A stretch of DNA of 64,000 bases from Areca catechu (GCA_021397845.1 CM038047.1:123796112-123860111); one strand, 5' to 3'; positions 21,814 through 34,066 are shown, numbered from the stretch's first letter. Translations and numbers: made by a program. Notes: a model not told the origin generated them from the letters alone.

Positions 21814-22640
21814 CTCAGATGGATTCATCCTATAATGGGGCAAGTTTGGTAAAGTAGCTCCTTGGATTAAATCTATGGAATGCTGGATATCCCTAAGAGG
21901 TGGAAGGTGGTCTAGCAGATCCTCGGGAAAAACATCCTCGAATTCTTCTAAGAAAGGCTCGGGAAAAACATCCTCGAATTCTTCTAACAAAGGCCTAACT
22001 TCCTGAGGAGGCTCTGGGGTATAGGAGTCCAAGTTCCTTAGCAGTCAACATCCAAATGGGTGAACCACTGAATTTCTTGTTCTAGATCCTTAGCACTAAT
22101 TAGGTTCACTCCAGTCTTCATCTCTTTGACCTTATTAGGTCCTTTAGCTACCTTGTCCTTAGGAGGGACTGAATGGATTGTGATCTTTTTCCCATTAAAA
22201 CTAAAGACATAGGTATTGGATTTTCCTAAGAGGGTGGCATCATGATCATATACCAAGGTCTCCCAAGAATTATACTGCTCACACCCAATGGGAAAGACAT
22301 CACACCAAATCTTCTCTTGATAGGATTGCATTTGGATTTGGACCTGACATCTAGACTGGATGGGTATAAAGGTAGAGTCTACCCAAGAAACCTTATAGGG
22401 GTTGGGGTGGGGGCTGGGGTTAAGCCTAACATTTTGACAGTGCTAGCAGAAATGGCATTCACACAGCTCCCACTATCTATGATGATCTTACATACCTTAT
22501 CCCCTAATTTAAGGAAATTCTGTAGGATGTTAGTCCTAAGCCAATCCTCCTGAACTCTACTCTGGGATAGGATGCATCTCACAACCCCTAACAGGTCAGA
22601 CTCTGTGGGTTCCTCCTCTCCTTCATACTCATCACCAAGT
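21814..22640 (-). pseudogene. pol: N-terminal RT and protease of body C
   Basis: Reading leftward, the protease is open at 22379-22582 with D-S-G (I-I-I-D-S-G-S-C). It is shifted near 22380 and continues at 22038-22331 (K-I-W-C-D-V), where the S-S-I-I-L-G block has degenerated. The connection and RT start are at 21814-22032, with a roughly 45-base tandem duplication of the L-L-E-E-F-E-D-V-F-P-E segment (21930-22000) not seen in D or H. It ends at M-N-P-S-E-H, where element E is inserted. Confidence 0.85.
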
Positions 22641-23826
22641 TCATTCCGGCCTCATAAACTTCTTCTTCAAATTCTTCATTGGGCCTGGAATCTCTTCCTC
22701 TCCCTCTTCTATGTAAAGGGATCTACGAGGGCACTGGCTAGAAACATGACCTACCCTATGGCACTTAAAACAGGCTATGGCTGTACACTGGCTGGAGATA
22801 TGACCGGGTTTCTGGCACTTAAAATAGGTGATACTAGAACTAGGGGTTCTCTGGGTGTCAGGTGCCTTACCTTTGTCCATGGGCCTAGGGGTGGGAATGC
22901 CATGAATAGGTTTGCTAGGGATAACTTGGCTAGGTCCATTTCCTGGGATTGGGGCACTAACTCTAGAAGGTATAGGTCCTCTCTGAAATTTCTCATTGTT
23001 CAGTGCAATCTGATAGGCTTGGTCTAGGTCAGTAACCTCTCTCAGAAACAACTCCCTCTTAATGTCTTCCCTAAGTCCAGCCCTAAACCTAGACCTAGTG
23101 ACCTCATGGGCTTCACTCACATCACATCTCATCAGGTACTCATCAAAGGTGGCTATGTAGTCTGAGACAGATCGATTCCTTTGTTTCAAGGTTTGCCATT
23201 GGTCTAACAGATTCTGCTGGTATGAAATGGGTAGGTACTTATCTCTAAGCTTCTCTTTCATACCCTACCAAGTGGTTATGGGCTCACATTTCGTCTCCTA
23301 GTGGTTAGCTCAATGTTCCCCCAGTATAACCTAGCTTGACGCACTAACTTCATCTTGGCAAACTTGAACTTCCTTTCCTCAGACATGGCATACCACTTAA
23401 AGTACTGGTCCATCTCACCCTCCCAATCAGAATACACCTTAGGGTTTAAGCTACCATCGAAAGTGGGTGCATCTAATTTGATGTTCCGGATGAACCTATC
23501 ATCTCTATCTTCAGGCTCTGGGTCAGGCCTACTATGATTAGTTCAGGATCTCTGTATAAAGGTCTTCTAGGCTCCTGGTGTGGGTGAGGTTGAGGCACAT
23601 TAAAATCTGGGTCAGGAGTCCAATTCTGATGCCTAGGTTCCTCAAGTACTTGGACTCGATCCCTAAGCTAGGAAAGATTCTCATGGACTTGTTCCCTAAA
23701 CTGGGCAACAGTAGCAGTCATATCCTGACTCAATTTGTTTATTCTTTCGGTAAGAGTTCTAACCATGGCCTCTAAATCAGGTTGGATTTGACCAGGTTGG
23801 TAGGGTACTCCATTCCGGGTGGACAT
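22641..23826 (-). pseudogene. gag: Gag of body C
   Basis: The start is the ATG at 23824-23826 (M-S-T-R-N-G-V-P-Y-Q-P-G-Q), as in D, H and I. The N-terminal coiled coil and a P-H-P-H-Q-E-P-R-R linker are followed by the capsid block, with stops near 23550 and 23270. The 206-codon stretch at 22641-23261 covers M-K-E-K-L-R-D-K-Y to two CCHC knuckles. The first knuckle has lost its first cysteine (Y-F-K-C-Q-K-P-G-H); the second, C-F-K-C-H-R-V-G-H-V-S-S-Q-C, is intact. Confidence 0.85.
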
Positions 23827-24710
23827 GATGATGCAAGCAAACACACCAAATGAGACTCGACTGAAATGACTATGGGCTAACTAGACCTAGAGCCCAAACT
23901 AGATGCCCAATCAGAGTGGCAAGCTACCCTGTAGTAACTCGGGACTCAGCCAGGCAGGTGTAAGGTGAGTGTTAGGTCCCTAAATGCCAATCCTAGACAC
24001 CAATCAGTGATTGGCCAGGTAGGCGGACCAGCACGCAAGCCCTTCGGGATAGAATTCCTGAACCACCATTCTAGACACTGAGTACAAAGAACACACAGAG
24101 TAACTAGACAAACTGACTCAACACTGGCCTACACCCGACTTGTTGGTGTCCCTAGCCCACTAGGGCAAATTAGGTCTAATTAATTTTAAGATTAAAGGCT
24201 TAGGTTCGAATGCACGGGAGGTGGTTTTGGGCTAAGGAGAGGGTCTCAATCCTATCCTTATGTTGCAACTTCGGTGCCCTTAAGATAGATTCAATTTATG
24301 CACGCTCAAATAAAAACAGCTTGCAGAAAATAAAAAAATAGAATAGCTGAAGAATTGATCTCATAAAACCTACAGAAATTAATAAATCCTGAAATATTAT
24401 GTAAATTACTTTCAATTATACTTGTTCCAGCAAATAGAATTACTAAATTTCGAGTTTTCTCCAGGGAAAAACAACTTGAATAACATGTAAGTTACTGGCA
24501 GAAAACAGAACGTGTGTCCCGTTTACAATCCCTGCCAAGAAGTTATAACCCAGCGGCACCCCTACACGCCCTAGGAACCCCCATGGAATGGGAGGAGGAG
24601 GCTTGCGTCTCACTTGTTCCTAGGACCAGACAGCCAAGGGAGTCTACGCCAGGCAGCAAAAGTAAAAAGGAACAAAAAAATAATCAAACTAGCAAGAACC
24701 TTAGACAGGG
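23827..24710 (-). other. Untranslated leader of body C
   Basis: This non-coding leader holds the block shared with D, H and I (about 23830-24260), including the paired segments TAAGGAGAGG at 24233-24242 and CCTATCCTTA at 24251-24260. No gene is seen here. Confidence 0.7.
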
Positions 24711-24721
24711 CTTTGATACCA
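24711..24721 (-). promoter_or_regulatory. Primer-binding site of body C
   Basis: On the minus strand it reads TGGTATCAAAG, the Met-tRNA primer site with one G to A change. It lies three bases from the LTR 2 end. Confidence 0.85.
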
Positions 24722-24724
24722 AAA

Positions 24725-26297
24725 TGATGCAGAACAAAGAGATGATGCGATGCGGAAGTAAATTAAGACTAATTTTTTATTTTTTTTATATATATTTTCA
24801 GAAGTCGGCTTTCACTCAAGTGAAAGTTAAACTAAATTGAAAGAAACTATATAATAATTGAAAGCACATTCAAAGAAACTAGATTATCAGAGTAGTTCAA
24901 AAGTAAAGGATCGCTGGGGTTGAGAAACTCCCAGACCTAGGGTTTCGCTCTGAACTTTCAACAGGACAGAAATAAAGAGAAGGGAAGGGTTATGTACCAG
25001 GCAGTGATCTTTACAGAGTTTGGTGGAAGGACTCTCTCGAGCAGATTGTTGGATCCTCGGATTCGGATATCTTCACAATGGATCCTCCAATACTGGTCCT
25101 TTGGAAGAGTTGGCTTCTCCTGAACTCAGGATCTGGAAAAGAAGAAGAACAAGTTATGGAACCAGATACTCAAAGAAAGGATTTACCAGATAAGAAGAAC
25201 TTGAAAAATTGATGTTGCTGAAATCCTGATTCTCCTGGATGCTGATCTGACTTCTTGTGGGATTTGCTGTGTATTCGAAGTAGCCAATCTGGACCTGAAT
25301 TCTGGTGGTCAGCCTCTACTTGGAAGAGTGGGGCCATGAGATGATGAGGTAGATTAGGATTTGGATGATTGGTGAAATGAAGAAGATGATGGGTGGCTAG
25401 GGTTTGGGATTGAAGTGGCTAACATAGGGTTTTGGTAGGGTTTGGAGATCTCACACCTCCTCAAGGTTCCTGTGGAACCCGGAATCACTCCCTCACAAAG
25501 CTCAACACTTTAATACAAGTGCGGAAGAGAGAAACACAAAGTTGCTCACAAAGAAATTGATTTCATTCATCATTGTTTTTTTAAAACTTACAAGAGGGGT
25601 CTATTTTATTGCCCTTTACAAGAAATCAGGTTTTTACATCTTCCCATGTGGGACTAATAGGATGGATCCTCAAATTAGGCATGTAGAATCAAATCCTCCT
25701 CATAATAGCTGGCCAAAAGCTTCCTTAAGTGTTGATTGGTGGCTCCAAATGGCAAGAAGATGGTGCCTCCTAGCCTTGCTCTTCAAGACAATTATTTTGC
25801 TTCCATGCTTGGTTTTATTTGGAAGTATTTGGGTGCCTCCTAGTCTTGCTCCCCAAGTGAAGCTCCTTTCTTTTCATAGCTTGGCTCTTATGGAATTGTT
25901 TAGGGCACCCCCTTGGATTGAGGATCCTGGATTGATCTCTCCTTAAGTGGTGCATGAGAGAAGGGACCTGCTTTCTTGTTGTGTGGGGACCAAGGCACAC
26001 TGGGAAAGGGATGTGGCACCTCATGGGCTCTGGCGTGTGTCTGGGAGTGTGGCGCCCACTTGCTTGGGCCTTGACTTGGCTGGAAAAAAATGGCACCAAC
26101 CTGGAGAAGACCTAGACCACTACTAGGACTTGGACTGAGTCAACATGACTCAACAAAAATTGAAATGACAAAACTACAGACTCAAGATTGGATTGATTAG
26201 GTCTGTCCTTATTACAAACCCTAATTTTCTCGGGCAAGGTCAATTAGAGATCCAGATGGAACCCTGAAGTCTTCTTCTGATTCTGGTGCCCGTACCA
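24725..26297 (-). repeat. LTR 2, shared by bodies C and D
   Basis: It serves as the 5' LTR of C (primer site on its left) and the 3' LTR of D (polypurine tract and integrase on its right). It has the same termini as LTRs 1 and 3, with GGTACGGG replacing GGTGCGGG-type sequence at its start. The sharing, without any flanking duplication, is the key sign of LTR recombination. Confidence 0.9.
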
Positions 26298-26300
26298 ATT

Positions 26301-27997
26301 CTTCCGGGGTAGGAGGAACTCGACCCTGTCGAGTATGGATCAAGTTCGCTCTGGTATCTCTCCAAGAGATCTGGATCCAGCTCTTGTAATTCATCTCGGG
26401 AGATCCAAGAGTCTTTAGAATCTGGCCTTCCTTGCCAGCTGACCGGTTTCTTTGGTATCCTCGATTACGAGTAGAGATAACCTGATCGTCCAGGATGTTT
26501 TCAATCTGCTCTTTCCTCACAGGCCAGTTTGTTGGTGGACACACAAGGTTGGGTTCACTCTCAAGAGTAGGATTAGGCTCAAAAGGCTCACTGGGAATCA
26601 CAGCTGGCTCTCTATACTCTACTAGGTCTGTAGTATTGAAAGTGGAGCTAATGCCTAGTTCTGAAGGCAACTCGAGCACATAGGCATTGGACCCTACTCA
26701 CTTCACCACTCTAAATGGTCCAGCTCCTCTAGCATGTAACTTTCTAACGGTTCCAGGAGGAAACCATTCAGGCCTTAACCTAATCATTACATAGTCTCCC
26801 TCAACAAAAGTTTTGACTCGCCTTTGAGAATCAGCCAACTTCTTATATGTTTCATTACTTAAATTTATTTTGGCATGAATTTCTTTATGCAAGTCTTTTA
26901 TATGCTGTGCAAAAATTTCAGCAGACTCGGAGACTCGTGTCTGGACTGGTAAAGGAGCTAGGTCAAGAGGTGTGTGAGGTTTGTAACCATGCACAATTTC
27001 AAATGGACTCTTACCTGTAGACCTATTGACCGAGTCATTGTATGCAAATTCAGCCCTAGGTAAGTACAAATCCCAATTCCTAGTGTTTTCACCAACAAGA
27101 CACCATAACAGTTGCCTAAGCTACGGTTCACTACTTCGATTTGGCCATCAGTTTGGGGATGATAGGCAGTTGAAAACTTAAGTTTTGTCCCTAACTTATG
27201 CCAAAGGGTTTTCCAAAAATAGATGGTGAACCGGACATCCCTATCTGAAACAATTGTCTTAGGTAGGCCATGGAGTCGAACTATCTCATTAAAGAACAGG
27301 GGGGCTACATTAGACGCATCAAAAGTCTGGGAACAAGGCAAGAAATGGGCCATCTTAGACAATCGGTCGACTACGACACAGATAGAGTCATGCCTCCTCT
27401 AGGTCTTAGGCAAACCTAACACAAAGTCCATACTCACATCTTGCCAAGGACGATCTGGGACAGGGAGTGGGGTATAAAGGCCGGTGTTCTGTTTTCGCTG
27501 TTTGGCAACAGCACAGGTCCGACACCTAGCCATAATGTGTGCTATATCTCTTTTTAAGCTAGGCCAGAAAAAGTGGTCTTCAATAGCCAGGGTGGTCTTG
27601 TCTTTTCCAAAATGGCCTGCTAGACCTCCAGCATGAATTTCCCAAATCAAAATTCCCTAAGAGAAGTTCTAGGGATGCAAAGCATATTCTTAAAGAACAG
27701 AAAGCCATCTATAAGGGTATAATCCTTATGATCACTAGATGGTCCTGAGCTAGATCCTGGTACACAGTCTTAAAATCCGGACAAGACTCATATTCCTCTT
27801 TGATCTGCTCAAACCCTACGACTTCAGCCCTAACAGAATTTAATAACAAAGATCGATGACTAAGGGCATCAGCTACCTTATTTTCAGTCCCAGCCTTATG
27901 TTTCAAAACAAAAGTATAGGACTGGATATACTCTACCCACTTAGCAAGCCTATTGTTAAGCTTCTTCTAGGAATTCAAGAATCTAAGAGCCTCATGG
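26301..27997 (-). pseudogene. int: RNase H end, integrase and chromodomain of body D
   Basis: From 27997 leftward: the RNase H C-terminus (V-A-D-A-L at about 27870, written S-H-R-S instead of S-R-R-S), then HHCC (H-A-G-G-L-A-G-H, C-R-T-C) at 27399-27650. The core D, S-D-R-D and Q-I-E-V-V-N follow at 26958-27362. A one-base loss near 27113 shifts the frame to 26698-27069, ending in G-A-G-P-F-R-V-V-K-stop. The tail and chromodomain are at 26221-26679. There a single-base deletion in the Y-L-V-R-W-Q-G codons shifts the frame, so the second half of the chromodomain is lost. Confidence 0.87.
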
Positions 27998-29845
27998 TCA
28001 GAAAACAGCACAAATCCTGCGGTAGCAAATAATGTCTCTAGTAACGCAAAGCTGCACTACCGCATAAAATTCTTTATCATAGGTAGAATACCTAAGCTTA
28101 GCATCATTAAGTTTTTCACTAAAGAATGCTACAGGATGATTCTCTTGGCTTAGGACTCCACCTATACCTACTCCTGAAGCATCACATGCAACCTCAAATA
28201 CTTTAGAAAAGTCGGGTAACCTCAAAATGGGTGCCTGGGTCATCCTATCCTTAAGATCTAGGAAGGCTTTATGGGCTGCTTTAGTCCACTGAAATTCTCC
28301 CTTCCTAATACAGTCTGTGATAGGAGCAACTACAGTACTAAACCCCTTAATGAATCGTCTAAAGAAGGTAGCAAAGCCATGGAAACTTCTGACTTCATGC
28401 ACACTAGTCGGCTCTGGCCATTCTACTATGGACCTAATCTTCTCTAGATCGGCAGCCATGCTGTCAGGGGTTACTACAAAACCAAGGAAGATAACTCTAC
28501 TGGTCATGAATTCACACTTCTTGAGATTACCGTAGAGACTATCATTCCTCAAAACTTGGCAGACTTGTCTAAGATGGCCTAGGTGGTCTGCAGGGGTCTT
28601 ACTATAGATCAGGATGTCAACAAAATAGACAACTACAAACTTCCCTTTGAATGCTCTAAGCACCTGGGTCATAATCCTCATGAAAGTACTAGGGGCATTG
28701 GACAACCCAAAAGGCATAACAACCCATTCGTAGAGACCATCCTTAGCTTTGAAAGTAGTTTTCCACTCATCCCCTGGTCTAATCCTAACCTGATGATATC
28801 CGCTCTTGAGATCAATTTTGGAAAAAATCATTGCACCGGCCATCATATCTAGCATGTCATCTAGTCTAGTGATGGGAAACCTATACTTGATTGTGATTTT
28901 GTTGATGGCACGACTATCAACACACATCCTCCACGTGCCATCCTTCTTTGGGGTCAGTAGTGCAGGGACTGCATAAGGGTTAAGACTCTCTCTAATGAAC
29001 CCCTTCCTCAACAATTCTCCAACCTGCTTTTGCAGTTCCTTATGCTCAGATGGATTCATCCTATAATGGGGCAAGTTGGGTAAAGTAGCTCCTGGGATTA
29101 AATCTATGGAATGTTGGATATCCCTAAGAGGTGGAAGGTGGTCTGGCAGATCCTCGGGAAAAACATCCTCAAATTCTTCTAACAAAGGCCTATCTTTCTG
29201 AGGAGGCTCTGAGGGTGTAGGAGTCCTAAGTTCCTTAGCAGTCAACATCCAAATAGGTGAACCACAATGAATTTCTTGTTCTAGATCCTTAGCACTAATT
29301 AAGTTCACTCCAGTCTTCATCTCTTTGACCTTATTGGGTCCTTTAGGTACCTTGTCCTTAGGAGGGACTGAATGGATTGTGATCTTTTTCCCATTAAAAC
29401 TAAAGACACAGGTATTGGATTTTCCTAAGAGGGTGGCATCATGATCGTATAACCATGGTCTCCCAAGAATTATACTGCTCACCCCCATGGGCAAGACATC
29501 ACACCAAATCTTCTCTTGATAGGATTGCATTTGGATTGGGACCTGACATCTAGACTGGATGGGTATAGAGGTAGAGTCTAACCATGACACCTTATAGGGG
29601 TTGGGGTTGGGGACTGGGGTTAAGTCTAACATTTTGACAGTGCTAGCAAAAATGGCATTCACACAGCTCCCACTATCTATGATGATCTTACATAACTTAT
29701 CCCCTAATTTAAGAAAAGTCTGTAGGATGTTAGTCCTACGCCAATCCTCCTGAACTCTATTCTGGGACAGGATGCATCTCACAACCCCTAACTGGTCAGA
29801 CTCTGTGGGTTCCTCATCTCCTTCATACTCATCAACCAAGTTCAT
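27998..29845 (-). pseudogene. pol: Protease and RT of body D, long ORF with dead RT box
   Basis: This 615-codon uninterrupted frame starts in the acidic Gag-protease linker (M-N-L-V-D-E-Y-E-G-D). The protease D-S-G is at residues 57-59. RT runs from about residue 250 to 510, with S-R-A-I-N and F-S-K-I-D-L intact. The catalytic box reads Y-F-V-D instead of Y-F-D-D, an Asp to Val change at the first metal-binding aspartate, so RT should be inactive. RNase H begins (C-D-A-S-G, Y-D-K-E), but a frameshift after V-V-Q ends the ORF in an unrelated tail. The true Pol start lies upstream in gag. Confidence 0.9.
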
Positions 29846-31030
29846 TCCGGCCTCATAAACTTCTTGTTCAAATTCTTCATTGGGCCTGGAATTCTCTTCC
29901 TCTCCCTCTTCTATGTAAAGGGATCTACGAGGGCACTGGCTAGAAACATGACCTACCCTATGGCACTTAAAACAGGCTATGGCTGTACACTAGCTGGAGA
30001 TATGACCGGGATTCTAGTACATAAAACAGGTGATACTAGAACTAGGGGTTCTCTAGGTGTCAGGTGCCTTACCTTTATCCATGGGCCTAGGGGTGGGAAT
30101 GCCCTGAATAGGTATGCTAGTGGTAACTTGGCTAGGTCCATTTCTTGGGATTGGGGCACTAACCCTAGAAGGTATAGGTCCTCTCTGAAATTTCTCATTG
30201 TTCAGTACAATCTGATAGGCTAGGTCTAGGTCAGTAACATCTCTCAGAAACAACTCCCTCTTAATGTCTTCCCTAAGTCCAGCCCTAAACCTAGACAAAG
30301 TGACCTCATGGGCTTCACTCACATCACATCTCATCAGGTACTCATCAAAAGTGGCTTTGTAGTCTGAGACAGATCGGTTCCCTTGTTTCAAGGATTGCCA
30401 TTGGTCTAACAGATTCTGCTGGTATGAAATGGGTAGGTACTTATCTCTAAGCTTCTCTTTCATACCCTGCCAAGTGGTTATAGGCTCAACATTTCATCTC
30501 CTAGTGCTTAGCTCAATGTTCCCCCAGTATAACCTAGCTTGATGCACTAACTTCATCTTGGCAAACTTGAACTTCCTTTCCTCAGACATGGCATACCACT
30601 CAAAGTACTGGTCCATCTCACCCTCCCAATCAGAATGCACCTTAGGGTTTAAGCTACCATCAAAAGTGGGTGCATCTAATTTGATGTTCCGGATGAACCT
30701 ATCATCTCTATCTTCAGGCTCTGAGTCAGGCCTCCTATGATTAGGTTCAGGATCTCTGTATAAAGGTCTTCTAGGCTCCTGGTGTGGGTGAGGTTGAGGC
30801 ACATTAAAATCTGGGTCAGGAGTCCAATTCTGATGCCTAGGTTCCTCAAGTACTTGGACTCGATCCCTAAGCTGGGTAAGATCCTCATGGACTTGTTCCC
30901 TAAACTGGGCAACAGTAGCAGTCATATCCTGACTCAATTTGTTCATACTTTCGGTAAGAGTTCTAACCATGGGCTCTAAATCAAGTTGGATTTGACCAGG
31001 TTGGTAGGGTACTCCATTCCGGGTGGACAT
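29846..31030 (-). pseudogene. gag: Gag of body D
   Basis: The ATG at 31028-31030 begins M-S-T-R-N-G-V-P-Y-Q-P-G-Q. The frame is open to 30494, through the coiled coil and the start of the capsid block (D-W-E-G-E-M-D-Q-Y-F-E-W-Y). A TGA follows R-R where H has an arginine codon CGA, consistent with C to T decay. It reopens at 30053-30463 (L-L-D-Q-W-Q, L-S-R-F-R-A-G-L). A TAG after K-A-P-D-T precedes two zinc knuckles: the first has lost residues (C-F-M-Y), the second (C-F-K-C-H-R-V-G-H) is intact. Confidence 0.87.
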
Positions 31031-31915
31031 GATGATGCAAGCAAACACACCAAATGAGACTCGACTGAAATGACTATGGGCTAACTAGACCTAGAGCCCA
31101 AACTAGATGCCCAATCAGAGTGGCAAGCTAGCCTGTAGTAACTCGGGACTCAGCCATGCAGGTGTAAGGGGAGTGTTAGGTCCCTAAATGCCAATCCTAG
31201 ACACCAATCAGCGATTGGCCAGGTAGGCGGACCAGCACACAAGCCCTTCGGAATAGAATCCCTGAACCACCATTCTAGACTGAGTACAAAGCACACACAG
31301 AGTAACTAGACAAACTGACTCAACACTGACCTAGACCCGACTTGTTGGTGTCCCTAGCCCACTAGGGCAAATTAGGTCTAATTAATTTTAAGATTAAAGG
31401 CTTAGGTTCGAATGCACGGGAGATGGTTTTGGGCTAAGGAGAGGGTCTCAATCCTCCCCTTATGTTGCAACTTCGGTGCCCTTAAGATAGATTCAATTTA
31501 TGCACACTCAAATAAAAACAGCTTGCAAAAAATAGAAAAAATAGAACAGCAGTAAAATTGATCTCAGAAAAACTACATAAATTAATAAATCTTGAAAATA
31601 TTATTTAAAATACTTTCAATTATTCTGGTTCCAACAAAAAAAGAATTACTTAATTTGGAATTTTTTACATGGAGAAACAACTCGAATAACAGGGTAGTTA
31701 TTTGCAGAAAATAGAACGTGTGTCCCGTTTACAATCCCTGCCAAGAAGTTATAACCCAGCGGCACCCCTATATGCCCTAGGAACCCTCATGGAATGGGAG
31801 GAGGAGGCTTGCGTCTAGCTTGTTCCTAGGACCAGATGGCCAGGGGAGTCTACTCTAGGCATCAAAAGTAAAAAGGAACGAAAAAATAATCAAACAAGCA
31901 AGAACCCTAGATAGG
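31031..31915 (-). other. Untranslated leader of body D
   Basis: This non-coding leader contains the shared block (about 31035-31465) with the stem TAAGGAGAGG at 31435-31444 pairing with CCTCCCCTTA at 31453-31462, and the CCCTAG/CTAGGG palindrome near 31353-31368. Confidence 0.7.
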
Positions 31916-31927
31916 GCTCTGATACCA
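31916..31927 (-). promoter_or_regulatory. Primer-binding site of body D
   Basis: On the minus strand it reads TGGTATCAGAGC exactly, three bases from the end of LTR 3. Confidence 0.92.
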
Positions 31928-31930
31928 AAA

Positions 31931-33509
31931 TGATGCAGAACAAAAGAGATGATGCGATGCGGAAGTAAATTAAGACTAATTCTTTCTTTATTTTTTTATA
32001 TATATTTTCAGAAGTCATCTTTGACTCAAGTGAAAGTTAAACTAAATTGAAATAAACTATATAATAATTGAAAGCACAATTCAAAGAAACAAAATTATCA
32101 GAGTAGTTCAGAAGTAAAGGATCGCTGGGGGTTGAGAATCTCCCAGACCTAGGGTTTCGCTTTGAACTTTCAACAGGACAGAAATAAATAGAAGGGAAGG
32201 GTTATGTACCAGGCAGTGATCTTCACAGAGTTTGGTGGAAGGACTCCCTCGAGCAGATTGTTGGATCCTCGGATTCGGATATCTTCGCAATGGATCCTCC
32301 AATACTGGTCCTTTGGCAGAGTTGGCTTCTCCTGAACTCAAGATCTGGGAAAGAAGAAGAACAAGTTATGGAACCAAATACTCAAAGAAAGGATTTACTA
32401 GATAAGAAGAACTTGAAAAATTGATGTTGCTGAAATCCTGATTCTCCTGGATGCTGATCTGACTTCCCCTAGGATTTGCTCTATATTCAAAGTAGCCGAT
32501 CTGGACCTGGATGCTGGTGGTCGGCCTCTACTTGGAAGAGAGGGGCCGTGAGATGATGAGGTAGATTAGGGTTTGGATGTTTGGTGGAATGAATAAGATG
32601 ATGGGCAGCTAGGGTTTTGGATTGAAGTGGCTAACCTAGGGTTTTGGTAGGGTTTGGAGATCTCACACCTCCTCAAGGTTCCTGTGGAACCCGGAATCAC
32701 TCCCTCATGGAGCTCAACACTTGAATACAAGTGCGGAAGAGAGAAACACAAAGTTACTCACAAAGAAATTGATTTCATTCATCATTATTTTTTTAAAACT
32801 TACAAGAGGGGTCTATTTTATAGGCCTTTACAAGAAATCAGGTTTTTACATCTTCCCATATGGGACTAATAGGATGGATCCTCAAATTAGGCGTGTAGAA
32901 TCAAATCCTCCTCATAATGGCCGGCCAAAAGCTTCCATAAGTGTTGATTGGTGGCTCCAAATGGCAAGAAGATGGCGTCTCCTAGCCTTGCTCTTCAAGA
33001 CAATTATTTTCCTTCCATGCTTGGTTTTTTTTGGAAGTATTTGGGCGCCTCCTAGTCTTGCTCCCCAAGTGTTTCTCCTTTCTTTTCATAGCTTGGCTTT
33101 TATGGAATTGTTTAGGGCACCCCCTTGGATTGAGGATCCTAGATTGATCTCTCCTTAAGTGGTGCATGAGAGAAGGGACCTGCTTTCTTGTGGTGTGGGG
33201 ACCAAGGCACACTGGGAAAGGGATGTGGTGCCTCATGGGCTCTGGCGTGTGGCTAGGAGTGTTGCACCCACTTGCTTGGGCCTTGACTTGGCTAGAAAAA
33301 AATGGCACCAACCTGGAGAAGACCTAGACCACTACTAGGACTTGGACTGAGTCAACATGACTCAACAAAAATTGAAATGACAAAATTACAGACTCAAAAT
33401 TGGATTGATCAGGTCAATCCTTATTACAAACCCTAATTTTCTCGGGCAAGGTCAATCAGAGATCCAGATGGAACCCTGAAGTCTTCTTCTGATTCTGGTG
33501 CCCGCACCA
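31931..33509 (-). repeat. LTR 3 of the C-D composite (5' LTR of D)
   Basis: It is 1579 bases, TGGTGCGGGCACC to CTGCATCA on the minus strand. On its right it abuts TAAGG, the outer target-site duplication. The same antisense ORF as in LTRs 1 and 2 is present (32721-33158 plus strand). Confidence 0.9.
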
Positions 33510-33514
33510 TAAGG
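33510..33514. repeat. Target-site duplication TAAGG, right copy
   Basis: It matches 14762-14766 and closes the C-D composite. Confidence 0.85.
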
Positions 33515-33576
33515 TATAATCCTATGAGACCTAATTGGCCAAGACCTTGAATCTATGGCCACAGTAATATGATATT
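33515..33576 (+). repeat. Ty1/copia LTR, continuation
   Basis: After removal of the composite and one TAAGG copy, this short AT-rich stretch continues the sequence ending at 14766. It ends where the LTR of element F begins (TGTTACA at 33577), so F is probably also inserted in the copia LTR. ATATT (33572-33576) would be F's left target site, but the right copy is lost. Confidence 0.5.
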
Positions 33577-34066
33577 TGTTACAATAGTAACCAACACATT
33601 TGGTCCTGACACAACGGTGAGTCCACTTGCGGAGATTAGCCCCTGTGGTGGCCAGGTTGGCAACTCGGCCAGCCCACTTTGATCGTGTCTGGAGCCCAGC
33701 TCAATCGGGCCGGCACCTAGACCAGGTCGGCAGCTCGGCCAGCCTGCTTTAGGCATACATGGGGCCTAGTCAGGCAAGCAAGGTAGACCACTTCGGCCCA
33801 AGAAGCTCCCAGGCTCCGCTCGCCCCAGCCAGGCATGTCGACGCACACCCATGCAAGCCCGCAGGAGCTCTCCCATGCATGCCCAGCTAGTCCGCCACCA
33901 TCCAGTGCGGCAAGCCCGCGCGGTAGCCCCGGCTCTGCACAATCGCACCAAGTCTGGCACGGCTCCCAGTCTGGCATGGCTCCCTGTTTGGCACACCTCT
34001 ACCCGCTCCGGCTTCGCCTGCGGGAGAGCAGCCCAACTCTGCATCATGGCACACCTGCTTGGCGCA

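Larger units (their letters stand above)
14767..33509 (-). mobile_element. C-D composite: LTR-C-LTR-D-LTR chromovirus pair
   Basis: Two minus-strand chromovirus bodies of one family share a central LTR. LTRs lie at 14767-16340, 24725-26297 and 31931-33509. Each body has its own primer site at its right end, and the outermost LTRs are flanked by TAAGG on both sides. No duplication brackets the central LTR. This is the expected product of unequal recombination between LTRs of one inserted element on sister or homologous chromatids. Body C has since received element E. Both bodies have broken genes. Confidence 0.88.
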
